Below are positions 9,296 through 18,208 of a stretch of 40,037 nt of DNA, piece by piece. The DNA is from JBMYTN01 sp049604415. Lineage in GTDB: Bacteria > Pseudomonadota > Alphaproteobacteria > Rhodospirillales > Rhodospirillaceae. Both the position numbers and the translations under genes were made by a program. Within the stretch, counting starts at the first letter, position 1; each line of letters opens with the position of its first letter. The stretch lies in the NCBI GenBank assembly GCA_049604415.1, contig JBMYTN010000034.1, positions 1 to 40,037 on the forward strand, read 5' to 3'. The notes under the pieces are model-generated. The model did not search any database. It had not been told where the DNA came from and saw nothing but the letters and a program-made list of their open reading frames with translations.

Positions 9296-11263
9296 TTAAA
9301 ATAGGCTACCTCTTAAAAGGGCCCAGAGGGCGCTCTTGATGCTGTCTTGAAACGCAATGCCTGTGCCCACTAGGACGGCGAGCGCAATGCCTATGGCAAT
9401 GATTAAGAAAAGCGTGATTCGGAACCACTTAAAGATATCCTTTACTAAAGAATAGGATTTAGAACCTTGCTGCTGCTGAATTTCGTCCGTATATGACTTT
9501 ACCGCGTTGCTTAATCTATCAATACTTTCTTCTAAACGATCGCTTCGCGCGTGCTGGTTTTCACGTTCTTTAAGGAGGATTTCTTCAAGGCCGTGGAGCG
9601 CATTTTTACCTGTGCTCATTTCTTTTGTGGCGGTTTGTAGATTGGACAAAGTATCCGCAATAGATGTTTGGAGGTGGTCGAAACCTTGCTTGAGGCCCGC
9701 TTCCGATGTTGTCCGCCACCGATCAGATAATTTGTCGAACTGATCCATTTGGGAGGCGGCAACTGTAGAGATGCTGGTCTCTAAGGATTTGATATGAACC
9801 GTTGCTTCATGAAGAAGGTGGCATTGAGAACGATGCAGATCTGCCGCAGCTTTAAAAACGTCACCGGTTTCGTAGACAGCCTTAACGGCTTCGCGCAGAG
9901 ACCCGGTTTGGGCAATGATTTTTTCTACCCCTTTGTCAATCGTGGTCTCGACTGAATATCGGTGGTCTTGAAGCTGTTGGATGTGATCTCGTGAGAGGTC
10001 ATGGATACTATCCAGGCTCCTCATTAGGTCAGTTCCCACACCTGCCCGACTTAAACAGGAACTCACTTCTTCAATCGTGTTTTTAATGACTGATGAGATG
10101 CTCTTGATTTTTTTGGTCAAAAGTCCCGACAATACTTGGAGAAAAAGCGCTGCGCCGAGCCCGGCAATGCTGGTTCCAAAAGCTGTTGCCAGTCCCTGAA
10201 GCATGCCTTCAATCATTGCTTTGTTTTCTAGAACAGAGTTTGCTCCTTGCTGTGAGAGGTCTCCGCTTGCACTCCCCTGTGAAAGATCTAAGTTTGAAAT
10301 GGCGATCACAAGACCTACAAAAGTAAATAAAATTCCAATCCGGACAGCCATCATTTGAATTGTTTTCAGGTAATTTGTATATTCTTTCAGATCAGAAATA
10401 ATCATCTCGTACGTATCAATAGAAGAGGGGAAGGTATATTTTTTTGATTCTGCGATTAAGCTCCTGATGCTGCGAATAGCTTCTAAGGTCTCTCGATCTT
10501 TTGACCCACCAATTGAGGGTACAAAGTCTATTTCACGCACGGTCTCGACTGTGAAGGGAGGCGTGTTCATCATAAATCGATTGTTATAAGTTTGGGCATG
10601 CGCGCCGATTTCTTTAAAAGTCTCTTCTTCCTGAGTGAGACGTCGGTGTGATCGGTCTGTATGGCGAATGCCCCAGCCTAGGCAGAGCACGAACACTGCA
10701 AGGCTAAGAACCGTCTCGGGAGTACCACCGATCTTTGTCAGCAGCATGGTGATCAATATTGATCCAAGGACCAACAGAAGGATGCCAATACTCAAAGGGC
10801 CAAATGAAGACAGTTGCGCCCACAGGCCGGGCGCCGCTGTGGGCTTGCTATCCGTCTCCATTGGAGTGGCGATATGGGCCGAAGGGCCGGGTTCTGGCTG
10901 AGTAGTGTCCTCTTCGAGGGGTGATTCTGTGTTTAACGCCGCTTCACCGATGGGATCTTCGGGGTCAAGGCTTGAGTCGGCGCTTTCCTTTGAGTCGGCG
11001 GAGGTGGCGTCCAGATCCTCGAGGGAAACTTGCTCCTCCGGGTCTTCCCGATCCCAACCGGCATCATCGTCGTCGTCTTCGTGTGGGGGGGCGCTGGGAA
11101 ATGATGCGTCTTCAGCATTGGCGTCGGTGTGCTCAGAAGGTGACCCGGCGGAGTCTCCGTCGTTCTCAGTGTCCGCAGATGATGCGGTTTCGTTCATCGA
11201 CACGGCCTCTTCGGGAGACATGTCTTCGGCATTCTTGGGTTGGTCTTTGTTGTCTTGTGTCAT
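9296..11263 (-). CDS. MotA/TolQ/ExbB-family (ZorA-like) channel with acidic N-terminus
   Basis: 655 residues. Residues 1-145 are a highly acidic low-complexity leader. Membrane segments lie at about 153-176 and 182-199. Two further segments carry the MotA/TolQ/ExbB signature: 304-322 (RIGILFTFVGLVIAI) and 355-382 (GLATAFGTSIAGLGAALFLQVLSG). A long helical, coiled-coil-prone region follows (about 390-600), and a last hydrophobic helix sits near the C-terminus at about 615-637. The pairing with an OmpA-domain B-subunit and the long helical tail match ZorA of Zorya defence systems. The acidic leader and the C-terminal membrane helix are not what I know of canonical ZorA. It probably forms the inner-membrane proton channel of a rotary or gating complex. 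The start codon has only a weak ribosome-binding site. Confidence 0.72.
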   Translation of the reverse strand: MTQDNKDQPKNAEDMSPEEAVSMNETASSADTENDGDSAGSPSEHTDANAEDASFPSAPPHEDDDDDAGWDREDPEEQVSLEDLDATSADSKESADSSLDPEDPIGEAALNTESPLEEDTTQPEPGPSAHIATPMETDSKPTAAPGLWAQLSSFGPLSIGILLLVLGSILITMLLTKIGGTPETVLSLAVFVLCLGWGIRHTDRSHRRLTQEEETFKEIGAHAQTYNNRFMMNTPPFTVETVREIDFVPSIGGSKDRETLEAIRSIRSLIAESKKYTFPSSIDTYEMIISDLKEYTNYLKTIQMMAVRIGILFTFVGLVIAISNLDLSQGSASGDLSQQGANSVLENKAMIEGMLQGLATAFGTSIAGLGAALFLQVLSGLLTKKIKSISSVIKNTIEEVSSCLSRAGVGTDLMRSLDSIHDLSRDHIQQLQDHRYSVETTIDKGVEKIIAQTGSLREAVKAVYETGDVFKAAADLHRSQCHLLHEATVHIKSLETSISTVAASQMDQFDKLSDRWRTTSEAGLKQGFDHLQTSIADTLSNLQTATKEMSTGKNALHGLEEILLKERENQHARSDRLEESIDRLSNAVKSYTDEIQQQQGSKSYSLVKDIFKWFRITLFLIIAIGIALAVLVGTGIAFQDSIKSALWALLRGSLF

Positions 11264-11339
11264 GTCGTCTCAACAGTTGCTATGGCTGGAGTCCTGCCGG
11301 GCAACCTTGTGTGCCCCAGTATTCGAGCAGTATGTTGCT

Positions 11340-13727
11340 TTAGTAGATTTCACCCTCGTCAAATTTTTTGTTTTTGTGCTTGATTTCTTGTTGAGTATTT
11401 TTTTCCATAGAATTTTTATTATTATTTTGTATTGCCTTCCTTTTTTTTGATTCTGATATGTACATTTTAGGCAATTTGGTTTCCATTTGTTCTAAGGGGT
11501 TTTCGGTGTCTGGTTTACCCAAAGATTCAATTTGTTCTGTAATGCTTGGAATGTCTTCATAACTTTCTGTTTGAATAGCCGTGAGTAGTTTAGCGTTTAA
11601 AGCTTCAAGTTGTTTTTGGTTTGACTCGAATATTGCTTTCTGTACCAAAGCTTTCTGTTCTGTTATTTTCGTGTATGCGTCTACATTTTGTTCATTTCTC
11701 TCTTTCATGGCTTTTGCCATGCGTTCTTGAAGTTGATAATTTTCTGCGTTGCGACGATTTCTAAATTGTTGCGCGTCTGATTCTGAAACATCGAAGTGGA
11801 TAATATTTACACTAATGCCAAAAACTTGCTGGGCGCGCTCATTAAGAAGTTTTTGGATCTTCAAATGAAGTTCTGTATAGCTTTTATCAATGGTGCTATC
11901 TATTATTGCTTTTGGTCTTGTTTCAAGTTCATATTCTTTCATTCCGATGCCATCGAGAAAACTCTGGACTTGTGACCGAATCCATTTAGAAATATTTTCA
12001 GGGCCTTGGTTTTTTGCCGCAATCAGGTAGATCCGACTGTTGTCTATGGCGGTAATGCTCACAGTTAACTGTACGGGATAGGAATCTTCCTCTTCTAAGT
12101 CTCGATCAAAAGGATTGGCGGAAAGTTCTAATTCGATGTCAGGCATCTCCTTAATCGCTCTGACAGTACTCTGAACATGGGAGTCAACTTGTCGGAAGTG
12201 GATAGACAATATTTCAAAGTCATATCTTTGTTTTAATATTGAACTTAAATTCATTCGAATTTGAGATTCGACGGTTGACCCAATATACTGCGTCGTCTCA
12301 CCAAAACTGGTATCGTAGAAACCCAGGAAATATTGCTCAGACCCAATGGAAAGCATGATTTGTGCAATAGTTTGCCTAATAATCTCGAGCATCTCCTTCT
12401 CTAAAGTCTGCTCTTTGATATCGTTCGGCGCAGATATGAAGCGCCGTATGGTGGAAAGGTTCGAAACCTTGCCTGAAACACGAATATGCATTTCGGCCGT
12501 AAAGCTAGGGTCTGCGGTTTCGAAGCGACCGCTGCTGTCCGATTCCAGTTCTAGGGCAAATTCACTCAAATATTTCCATTCCGGTAAATTTGGTGTGGCC
12601 AAGAGGGTTCTCACCGAGACCCCTATGCCCTTCGCGAGAGAAAGCATTTTCTCCTCTAGTTCGCGCTGAAATTGACTGAGACCATTGGGCGAAAGATCAG
12701 TGAAGTATTTGTTGAAGAGAATGGCCTGGGTTGCACTGGCTAAGTTGTCTCGAAGCCAGCTCTGCAAGTCCGGTCGGTCAGCCTGGATATATCGGGCAAT
12801 TCCATTGGGGGCGACACCTGCCTCAACCCGGGCGGTAAAGATGATGTTGCGTGGTGTCAGGTCCCGCCACTCATAGGTGATGTCATATTGCTTGGTTTCA
12901 GGTCCGGCCGGTTTGTCTGTTTCTGGAGAAAACCATCCAATCCGCATCCCGTGGGGTTTCAGGGCCGCATTTGCCGCCTGTATGAGTGCGTCTGTCAGAT
13001 CTGTAGGTCGATAATAATACATATCTGCAGGGATGGACTTTTTGGCTGCTGTCTTGCAGGCATTTGCGATCAGCGTAACCCAGTCTCCTGGTTTGGTCGG
13101 GCGCTGTTTGGAGATTGAAACGGGTTTCTCGAGCGGCGTGATCTCGCAGCTGAATCGAAGCATGACTTCGGTAGAAGGGTTGTCCATGCAGCGGATGGCA
13201 AACCGCGTCGAGACCAGCTCAATGGGACGTGGTTTGATGCCTCGGGTTTCAAGCTTGAATTCAAGCCGGAAACCATGTTGGCGGAGCTGACCTCGCAAAT
13301 ACGCGCTGATTGCAGCGCTGTTTTGGGCAATGGCCATTTCAGCGGGCAGGGAGATTTTTTGTCCAGTTTCCTCCCACCAGTCTTGAAAGGCGGTGCCTAA
13401 GGCATCGCGAAAGACCACATCGGGGTGAATATTCCGACGCTGATGAAAGAATTGCGCGGCTTGCGTTGTTTTGGTCGGATCAATGGACAACCGACAGCGG
13501 ACTTTAACATCCGTGTTCCGATCGGTCAGGAAATCCCGAATGGTCACGGAGAGATCAGTAATTTCGGATAGAACATCCGGACGCACCCGATAGGTCACAG
13601 TTTTCCGGAAGAGCCCCGGATTGGGGTTGCCTTCTGTGTCAAGGGTGACCCAAACGATACCTTGCTCCGATGTTTTTTCTTTTTGTGCCGCTGAAAAAAT
13701 GTGATCGATTGGGGCAAGGTACTTCAT
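11340..13727 (-). CDS. Large protein of apparently tandem SPFH/Band-7-like modules
   Basis: 795 residues with no signal peptide and no membrane helix. I see about five repeats of a beta-rich segment followed by amphipathic helices and a closing strand, beginning near residues 60, 190, 290, 420 and 540. The last module is the clearest: YPVQLTVSITAID, helices, then VFGISVNIIHFDVSESDAQ, followed by a Glu/Lys/Gln-rich helical tail (about 690-745) as in flotillin-type proteins. Module 1 shows TDVKVRCRLSID before its helices. The gene starts inside the stop of the upstream gene (ATGA overlap) with AGGAG eight bases before the ATG, indicating translational coupling. The 3' quarter is strikingly AT-rich and the C-terminus is Lys/Asn-rich. 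The SPFH assignment is inference from pattern; the exact role is unknown. A scaffold or ring beneath the membrane motor is plausible. Confidence 0.55.
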   Translation of the reverse strand: MKYLAPIDHIFSAAQKEKTSEQGIVWVTLDTEGNPNPGLFRKTVTYRVRPDVLSEITDLSVTIRDFLTDRNTDVKVRCRLSIDPTKTTQAAQFFHQRRNIHPDVVFRDALGTAFQDWWEETGQKISLPAEMAIAQNSAAISAYLRGQLRQHGFRLEFKLETRGIKPRPIELVSTRFAIRCMDNPSTEVMLRFSCEITPLEKPVSISKQRPTKPGDWVTLIANACKTAAKKSIPADMYYYRPTDLTDALIQAANAALKPHGMRIGWFSPETDKPAGPETKQYDITYEWRDLTPRNIIFTARVEAGVAPNGIARYIQADRPDLQSWLRDNLASATQAILFNKYFTDLSPNGLSQFQRELEEKMLSLAKGIGVSVRTLLATPNLPEWKYLSEFALELESDSSGRFETADPSFTAEMHIRVSGKVSNLSTIRRFISAPNDIKEQTLEKEMLEIIRQTIAQIMLSIGSEQYFLGFYDTSFGETTQYIGSTVESQIRMNLSSILKQRYDFEILSIHFRQVDSHVQSTVRAIKEMPDIELELSANPFDRDLEEEDSYPVQLTVSITAIDNSRIYLIAAKNQGPENISKWIRSQVQSFLDGIGMKEYELETRPKAIIDSTIDKSYTELHLKIQKLLNERAQQVFGISVNIIHFDVSESDAQQFRNRRNAENYQLQERMAKAMKERNEQNVDAYTKITEQKALVQKAIFESNQKQLEALNAKLLTAIQTESYEDIPSITEQIESLGKPDTENPLEQMETKLPKMYISESKKRKAIQNNNKNSMEKNTQQEIKHKNKKFDEGEIY

Positions 13728-16700
13728 TGTCCGGTCTCCTGCGGGGATAGGCGGCGTTCCAGGCCGGCTATCAATCTGTTGACTTTGTCTGCTTTCAGGG
13801 CCATCGCTGCGGAAAGTGCTTTGGCTTCGTCTTGTTCCTCACCTGGAGGAAGGGGCAAACGTCGAACGCGTTTGGCCATATGCGTGAACAGGTCCCGAAG
13901 CATCCTCCAGTGATCGATCAGTGCTGCAGAGCGTTGGTCAGATCCGGGACCGTCCAAAGCCAAGGTGATGTGATCAAGGCAGCGCCGGATGGCTTCAGCG
14001 TTGGCCCTTGCCCGCCGATCCGTTTTGTCCTTGGGTTTCGCATTGATGCCTGTTGAGACCAGGATCCAGTGCAATGGTAATGAGTCGATGAATAATTCGA
14101 AAAACCACTTGGAAAAATTTGAATAAAGCCAAACGCCAGATTTTTCACCATGAGTAGAGGAAGGTAGTTCTGAGTGGTCAAATAGTTCCGTCAAGTATTT
14201 TATATTCAATATATATTTTGGAGTATTGTCCTTGTCAGCCTTAACAAGACTTTCTTGGAAATTATCTTCCATCTTGAGCAGAGTAACAGGCGCATCATGA
14301 TCGACTTTCATGCGTCCGCGGGCAAATTGGAGGCATAAAAATGTGATGCCGCTTTCCCAGAGGCTGACCAGGATCTCTGCGGGGACTTGTGGGTTTGCGC
14401 GCAGTGTTCCGTTTAAGGCAATGCGCAAAATAAATCGGTAAGTGTCTTGGACCGGTAGACCGAACCGAACGATCGGATCCGCCATAGGGGCCAGGAGAAA
14501 GCGCGTGAGGCTTTCACAGGTGTGGCGGCTGCCCAAATACCATTCCGCAATGTCGGGGCTATTGCGCCTCCCGAAATCGTCTTTCCGATAGGGTTCTTCA
14601 GAAAAGACTTGTAATTCTAGCCAGTTATAAACACCAATCGAGGCCAGAACAGCTTTATGTGTGGGAGAGCCGCGGTCGGTTTTTTCCTTAGAGAGGCTTG
14701 CCAATGTGGTCAAGGTTCCAAGGATCATCGGAAATTTACCGTCCAGGGTGGACTGGTTGTAGAGTGTGCGCTCTAGGGTGTCGGCATTTTTTTGTGCTAA
14801 CGCAGCATTGTGTTCGGTTTCCTGGGAACCTAGGCCGCCATCGGGGACATCATTGTTCGTCTTTTCCGCCGCGCCAGTTCCCTCCTCTGCAGGGCTCTGG
14901 GCTGAGGCTTGGGTTGAGGCCTCGGGTAGGGTCTGGGTTGGGTCGACGTCTGGTGCACTTTGGCTGACGAGAGGATCGTTCGGGTGTTCCTGAGTCGGCT
15001 CTTTCGCCTCTGCTGCACTGGTTATGGCGTCATTGCCAATCGTTTCAGGGCTCAATCCATTGTCATTTGCCGTCTTTGAGTCTGCTAAATCAGGTGTAAT
15101 CTGTGTTTCTTCTTCCGTAATGTGGTCTTTATCTTCGAATTTACTTCCTTCAGAGTCGAGTATTTCCTGTTGTGTGGCTGACGTTCCTTGTGTGGTCTGG
15201 TGAGAATGTGCAGCTGGATTAATATTTACTTGATCGAGTATATCAGCGATCAAGCCCTTGTCTTGAATTTGGAGTTTTCGCCTGAGGTGGATCAGGGCAT
15301 ACCCAGTTCCCAGCATATCCAGAACATTGTCAGGTGTTCCATGCAGCAAACGTGATGCAATGGCACTCCAAGATTTGTCTAATTTTTGACAAACTTCGAT
15401 CAAGGCAAAGTCGAGGATCAATCCAGTAATAAGATCCCTTGGATTTGATCGTTGTATTGGCCGGCTGGCGAGCCGTTCAATAACGTTGCTCAGGTCACGC
15501 CAAGCAACAATCTCACCATATTTTAATAAAACTTCACTGATCCGCGTGGCGAATTGCTCTAATTCCTCGATCAGTGGCGATGCGATGGCAAGACTAGGGA
15601 GTCCGATCTGTTCAAATGTGTCTTCATAAGCAAGTGTAAAGCCTTCCAGAAGGTGGGGAATGCCAGCGGCATCAAATGTTTCCTGGTCGAAGGCAGCTGC
15701 AGCGGCAAAAATATGGCAACTGCCGAGGTTCAAAGGGCTCACTTCCCAAAAAGAACGGCTCTTCACAAAACATTGTGCAATCCTGGTGACATGGGCCGGA
15801 CAGCGCTCTGAAAGATACTGCGTGATAAGCGGTCTTAGGGATGGATACAGGGGGACAATCAGACGCTTCGAATTTTTAACTTGGTAGCGAAGGTGAACCC
15901 GTTCGACGATAGAATCCAGTTGGCGTTCCCATTCCTCAACAGAGGAGGTCGTTCGAACAACAGGTTTGCTTTGGGCATTGGCATGGCCGTCCTTCGTGCT
16001 TCGGGAAACATCCTCCCAAACTGTTTCGGACCAGGTTTCGCCATCCAGGGCCCAACAGCCGAGTTCCAAGAAGTTTTTGCGGCTGATGTCCCCGCTCAGA
16101 TTGGCGAGCACAATAGCGGTCTGCTCTAAGGTGCGTTCTTTTTTGTCCTGATCGGTTAAATACCCTTTGATTTCTTTGAGTTTTATTATGTTCCGCGTGG
16201 TTCCCTGTCGCGCCTCGTCTATCATCGTACTGATATCACTGTGTAAATGCGCGATATCAGAAAAAACGTTATCGTCCCAGGGCTCTTTTAGCCGTTGAAT
16301 CAGAGCGCGTTCTGTTTTCTCGTCAAGTGGCTTTTCTTGCAGGCATTTTTCAATTATTTGAATAATCTCAAAATATTTCCAATTTGTGCGCCACGCAGAA
16401 ATCTCGGCGGCCAGTTCTTCTGTCCACCTTAAGTAAATCGTATCATTTGAGTTCATAAATATTTCCGTTGAAGTTGTTTCGACAAAAACAAAAATTCGAA
16501 TTGATGAGTTTTCAGTGGTACTTTGCTTTTGGGAAAAGTGCCGTCGCAAAATGGCATTCAGGAGTCCCCTTTCAGAGGAGGTTAACTTCTGAAAGAGATA
16601 AGTGTTTGGCGTCTCCTGGTCGGAACTATCTGCTGAGGTGGCCGCAGTGAAGGACCGGAAGGGATCTGAGGCGTTGATTTGTTGCTCTTGCGTGCGACGC

Positions 16701-16996
16701 TCTAAGGATTCGAAGTCTTCTGCAATCGTTTCATCCTTGGCGTCCAACTCCCAGATCACGGCAGATTGGGGCAGGCGACTGGCAAGAAAGTCCATCGCAT
16801 TGGAGATCCCAAGCGGACCTGCGATTAAGGTTACCGCAACTGGGGAAGCCAGAGCTTGATTTTTAAGGTGCTTGGCAGAATTTGGTGCCGGTTCCCGCTC
16901 TGGACTGCCGCGCTTAAACTGAAAAAAGCCTTCCCCGTCACTTTCTACGTTTCGGGGACCTTGCCTGAACGTGACTTTGCTCAACTCATTGGTCAT
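13724..16996 (-). CDS. Unknown 1090-residue multidomain operon protein
   Basis: I do not recognise a family. Residues about 50-75 (AVTLIAGPLGISNAMDFLASRL) look like a strand-loop-helix of P-loop type but lack the GKT/S of a Walker A. IRIFVFVETT at about 166-175 would sit where a Walker B strand is expected, so a degenerate NTPase-like module is possible. The middle (about 180-590) is mostly helical. Residues about 595-735 are an acidic, Ser/Thr/Pro-rich linker comparable in character to the leader of the MotA-like protein. Residues about 735-1090 form another helical domain. It overlaps the protease gene by 11 bases and the SPFH-like gene by 4, so it is translated as part of the same unit. 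A large adaptor or sensor linking protease and motor is a guess. Confidence 0.7.
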   Translation of the reverse strand: MTNELSKVTFRQGPRNVESDGEGFFQFKRGSPEREPAPNSAKHLKNQALASPVAVTLIAGPLGISNAMDFLASRLPQSAVIWELDAKDETIAEDFESLERRTQEQQINASDPFRSFTAATSADSSDQETPNTYLFQKLTSSERGLLNAILRRHFSQKQSTTENSSIRIFVFVETTSTEIFMNSNDTIYLRWTEELAAEISAWRTNWKYFEIIQIIEKCLQEKPLDEKTERALIQRLKEPWDDNVFSDIAHLHSDISTMIDEARQGTTRNIIKLKEIKGYLTDQDKKERTLEQTAIVLANLSGDISRKNFLELGCWALDGETWSETVWEDVSRSTKDGHANAQSKPVVRTTSSVEEWERQLDSIVERVHLRYQVKNSKRLIVPLYPSLRPLITQYLSERCPAHVTRIAQCFVKSRSFWEVSPLNLGSCHIFAAAAAFDQETFDAAGIPHLLEGFTLAYEDTFEQIGLPSLAIASPLIEELEQFATRISEVLLKYGEIVAWRDLSNVIERLASRPIQRSNPRDLITGLILDFALIEVCQKLDKSWSAIASRLLHGTPDNVLDMLGTGYALIHLRRKLQIQDKGLIADILDQVNINPAAHSHQTTQGTSATQQEILDSEGSKFEDKDHITEEETQITPDLADSKTANDNGLSPETIGNDAITSAAEAKEPTQEHPNDPLVSQSAPDVDPTQTLPEASTQASAQSPAEEGTGAAEKTNNDVPDGGLGSQETEHNAALAQKNADTLERTLYNQSTLDGKFPMILGTLTTLASLSKEKTDRGSPTHKAVLASIGVYNWLELQVFSEEPYRKDDFGRRNSPDIAEWYLGSRHTCESLTRFLLAPMADPIVRFGLPVQDTYRFILRIALNGTLRANPQVPAEILVSLWESGITFLCLQFARGRMKVDHDAPVTLLKMEDNFQESLVKADKDNTPKYILNIKYLTELFDHSELPSSTHGEKSGVWLYSNFSKWFFELFIDSLPLHWILVSTGINAKPKDKTDRRARANAEAIRRCLDHITLALDGPGSDQRSAALIDHWRMLRDLFTHMAKRVRRLPLPPGEEQDEAKALSAAMALKADKVNRLIAGLERRLSPQETGQ

Positions 16997-18197
16997 AGGG
17001 CTGGGTTTCCGGGTCTAGCGGGTCATACACTAGGCGAAAGCGCGCGTTTTTGTGCCGGAGCCCACTGGGTCCTGCAGACGTCATCCCCCCATGGGCATCG
17101 ATGCGATAGGCAATAGGGCCCCCTTCGACGGCTGTGACGAATTCAAATGTGTTTGGTCCTGGGATTGCTTGTCTGGCCAAATCGGACATGCCGGGCAGGT
17201 CGGTTTTCAGCAGGTCAAACAGGCTGACAACTTCCCGAAGACTGGGAAGGCGAAAAGCCCTATTCTGCTGGCGGAGTGCTCTCAAGAATTCGTTGATTTC
17301 GGCAATTGAGCATCCGTTTTGGGAACAGTGTGAAATCCCAATGGCAACAGGACGTGGCGGGGTTTCTGACTCATCAGCACCGCTTAGACTTGCAATTGGC
17401 AGGAGCGCCATGGTTGTTATCGAGAAGTCATGAAGTGGCGGCGCGCAGGAAACGGTCAGTTTGCTGATCACGTCCGGCATTCCTAGAACTCGAGCGCAAA
17501 AGACTTGAGCCTGCGCAATTTTTTCGTTTGGCAATAAACCTGGGGGGTAAACAAATTCGACCTGCGATGGCCAGAACCCTTGGGACGCCAAGAGCAATAA
17601 GAGGGCATTGCTGCTGATACATCTGGCAAAGTCTGTTTCAAATCCGCCCTCTAGGTTCATGCCGAACCCTAAAGGCGTTCCGTGTCGATGTGCGACCAAG
17701 GCACCGCCACTCATGCCCTCCCGAATGTGAAAATCCAGGCCAATGAAATCAAAGTTTTCGTCCGTTGGCCAATTGATACGGGGAGCATGAAGTGCAGGAC
17801 CTTGACGTTTGGGTTGACTGTTTGCAAAGCCATAGGAATACAAACTGTCTGGAGGTATTGGGTATTCTTTGAATTTTCCGGGTATAACGGCAATTGATAG
17901 TGGAGGGATGGTAAATTTTGTTTGGCTGGTTAAGACACGGACATCATAGATCGTCTGGATATTACCCATGCGACCGTCCAGTTTCCCAGCAGATCGCGCA
18001 TCGACAGAGAACCTGCGCCCCCTATGGTCTTCGATCCAATCTCCCCGGAACTCATGATTATGGTCTATGCCAACATGGAGGCAGGTGACAGCAAGGCGAG
18101 GGGCAATAATGATGGCGCTGCCTAGAAAGGAATTCTCCCAAACAGAAGTGAAGTCTTTGCCGACAAGGCAAACTGACTCTAGTTTCTCGTCATCCAT
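16986..18197 (-). CDS. Trypsin-like serine protease with FGE/C-lectin-like C-terminal domain
   Basis: 403 residues, start supported by AGGA nine bases upstream. Residues 20-190 form a trypsin-fold domain with an apparently complete triad: His41 in AVTCLHVG, Asp85 in YDVRVLTS and Ser163 in REGMSGGAL. There is no signal peptide, so it should act in the cytoplasm. Residues about 283-395 resemble a shortened formylglycine-generating-enzyme/sulfatase-modifying fold: EINEFLRAL, RAFRLPSLREV, FEFVTAV and the closing ARFRLVYDP, without the usual RGGS core. Trypsin-FGE combinations are known from bacterial conflict systems, where the FGE/C-lectin fold serves recognition. It lies 11 bases after the first gene and overlaps the next, which argues for one operon and possible proteolytic triggering. 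The catalytic domain is convincing; the FGE call is moderate. Confidence 0.8.
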   Translation of the reverse strand: MDDEKLESVCLVGKDFTSVWENSFLGSAIIIAPRLAVTCLHVGIDHNHEFRGDWIEDHRGRRFSVDARSAGKLDGRMGNIQTIYDVRVLTSQTKFTIPPLSIAVIPGKFKEYPIPPDSLYSYGFANSQPKRQGPALHAPRINWPTDENFDFIGLDFHIREGMSGGALVAHRHGTPLGFGMNLEGGFETDFARCISSNALLLLLASQGFWPSQVEFVYPPGLLPNEKIAQAQVFCARVLGMPDVISKLTVSCAPPLHDFSITTMALLPIASLSGADESETPPRPVAIGISHCSQNGCSIAEINEFLRALRQQNRAFRLPSLREVVSLFDLLKTDLPGMSDLARQAIPGPNTFEFVTAVEGGPIAYRIDAHGGMTSAGPSGLRHKNARFRLVYDPLDPETQPYDQ

Positions 18198-18208
18198 TGC
18201 TGGTTTTC

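Noticed and set aside
8102..11263. Ordinary flagellar MotA/MotB
   Set aside because: Acidic leader, extra C-terminal helix, length, and linkage to protease and SPFH-like genes do not fit flagellar stators; no flagellar genes are nearby.
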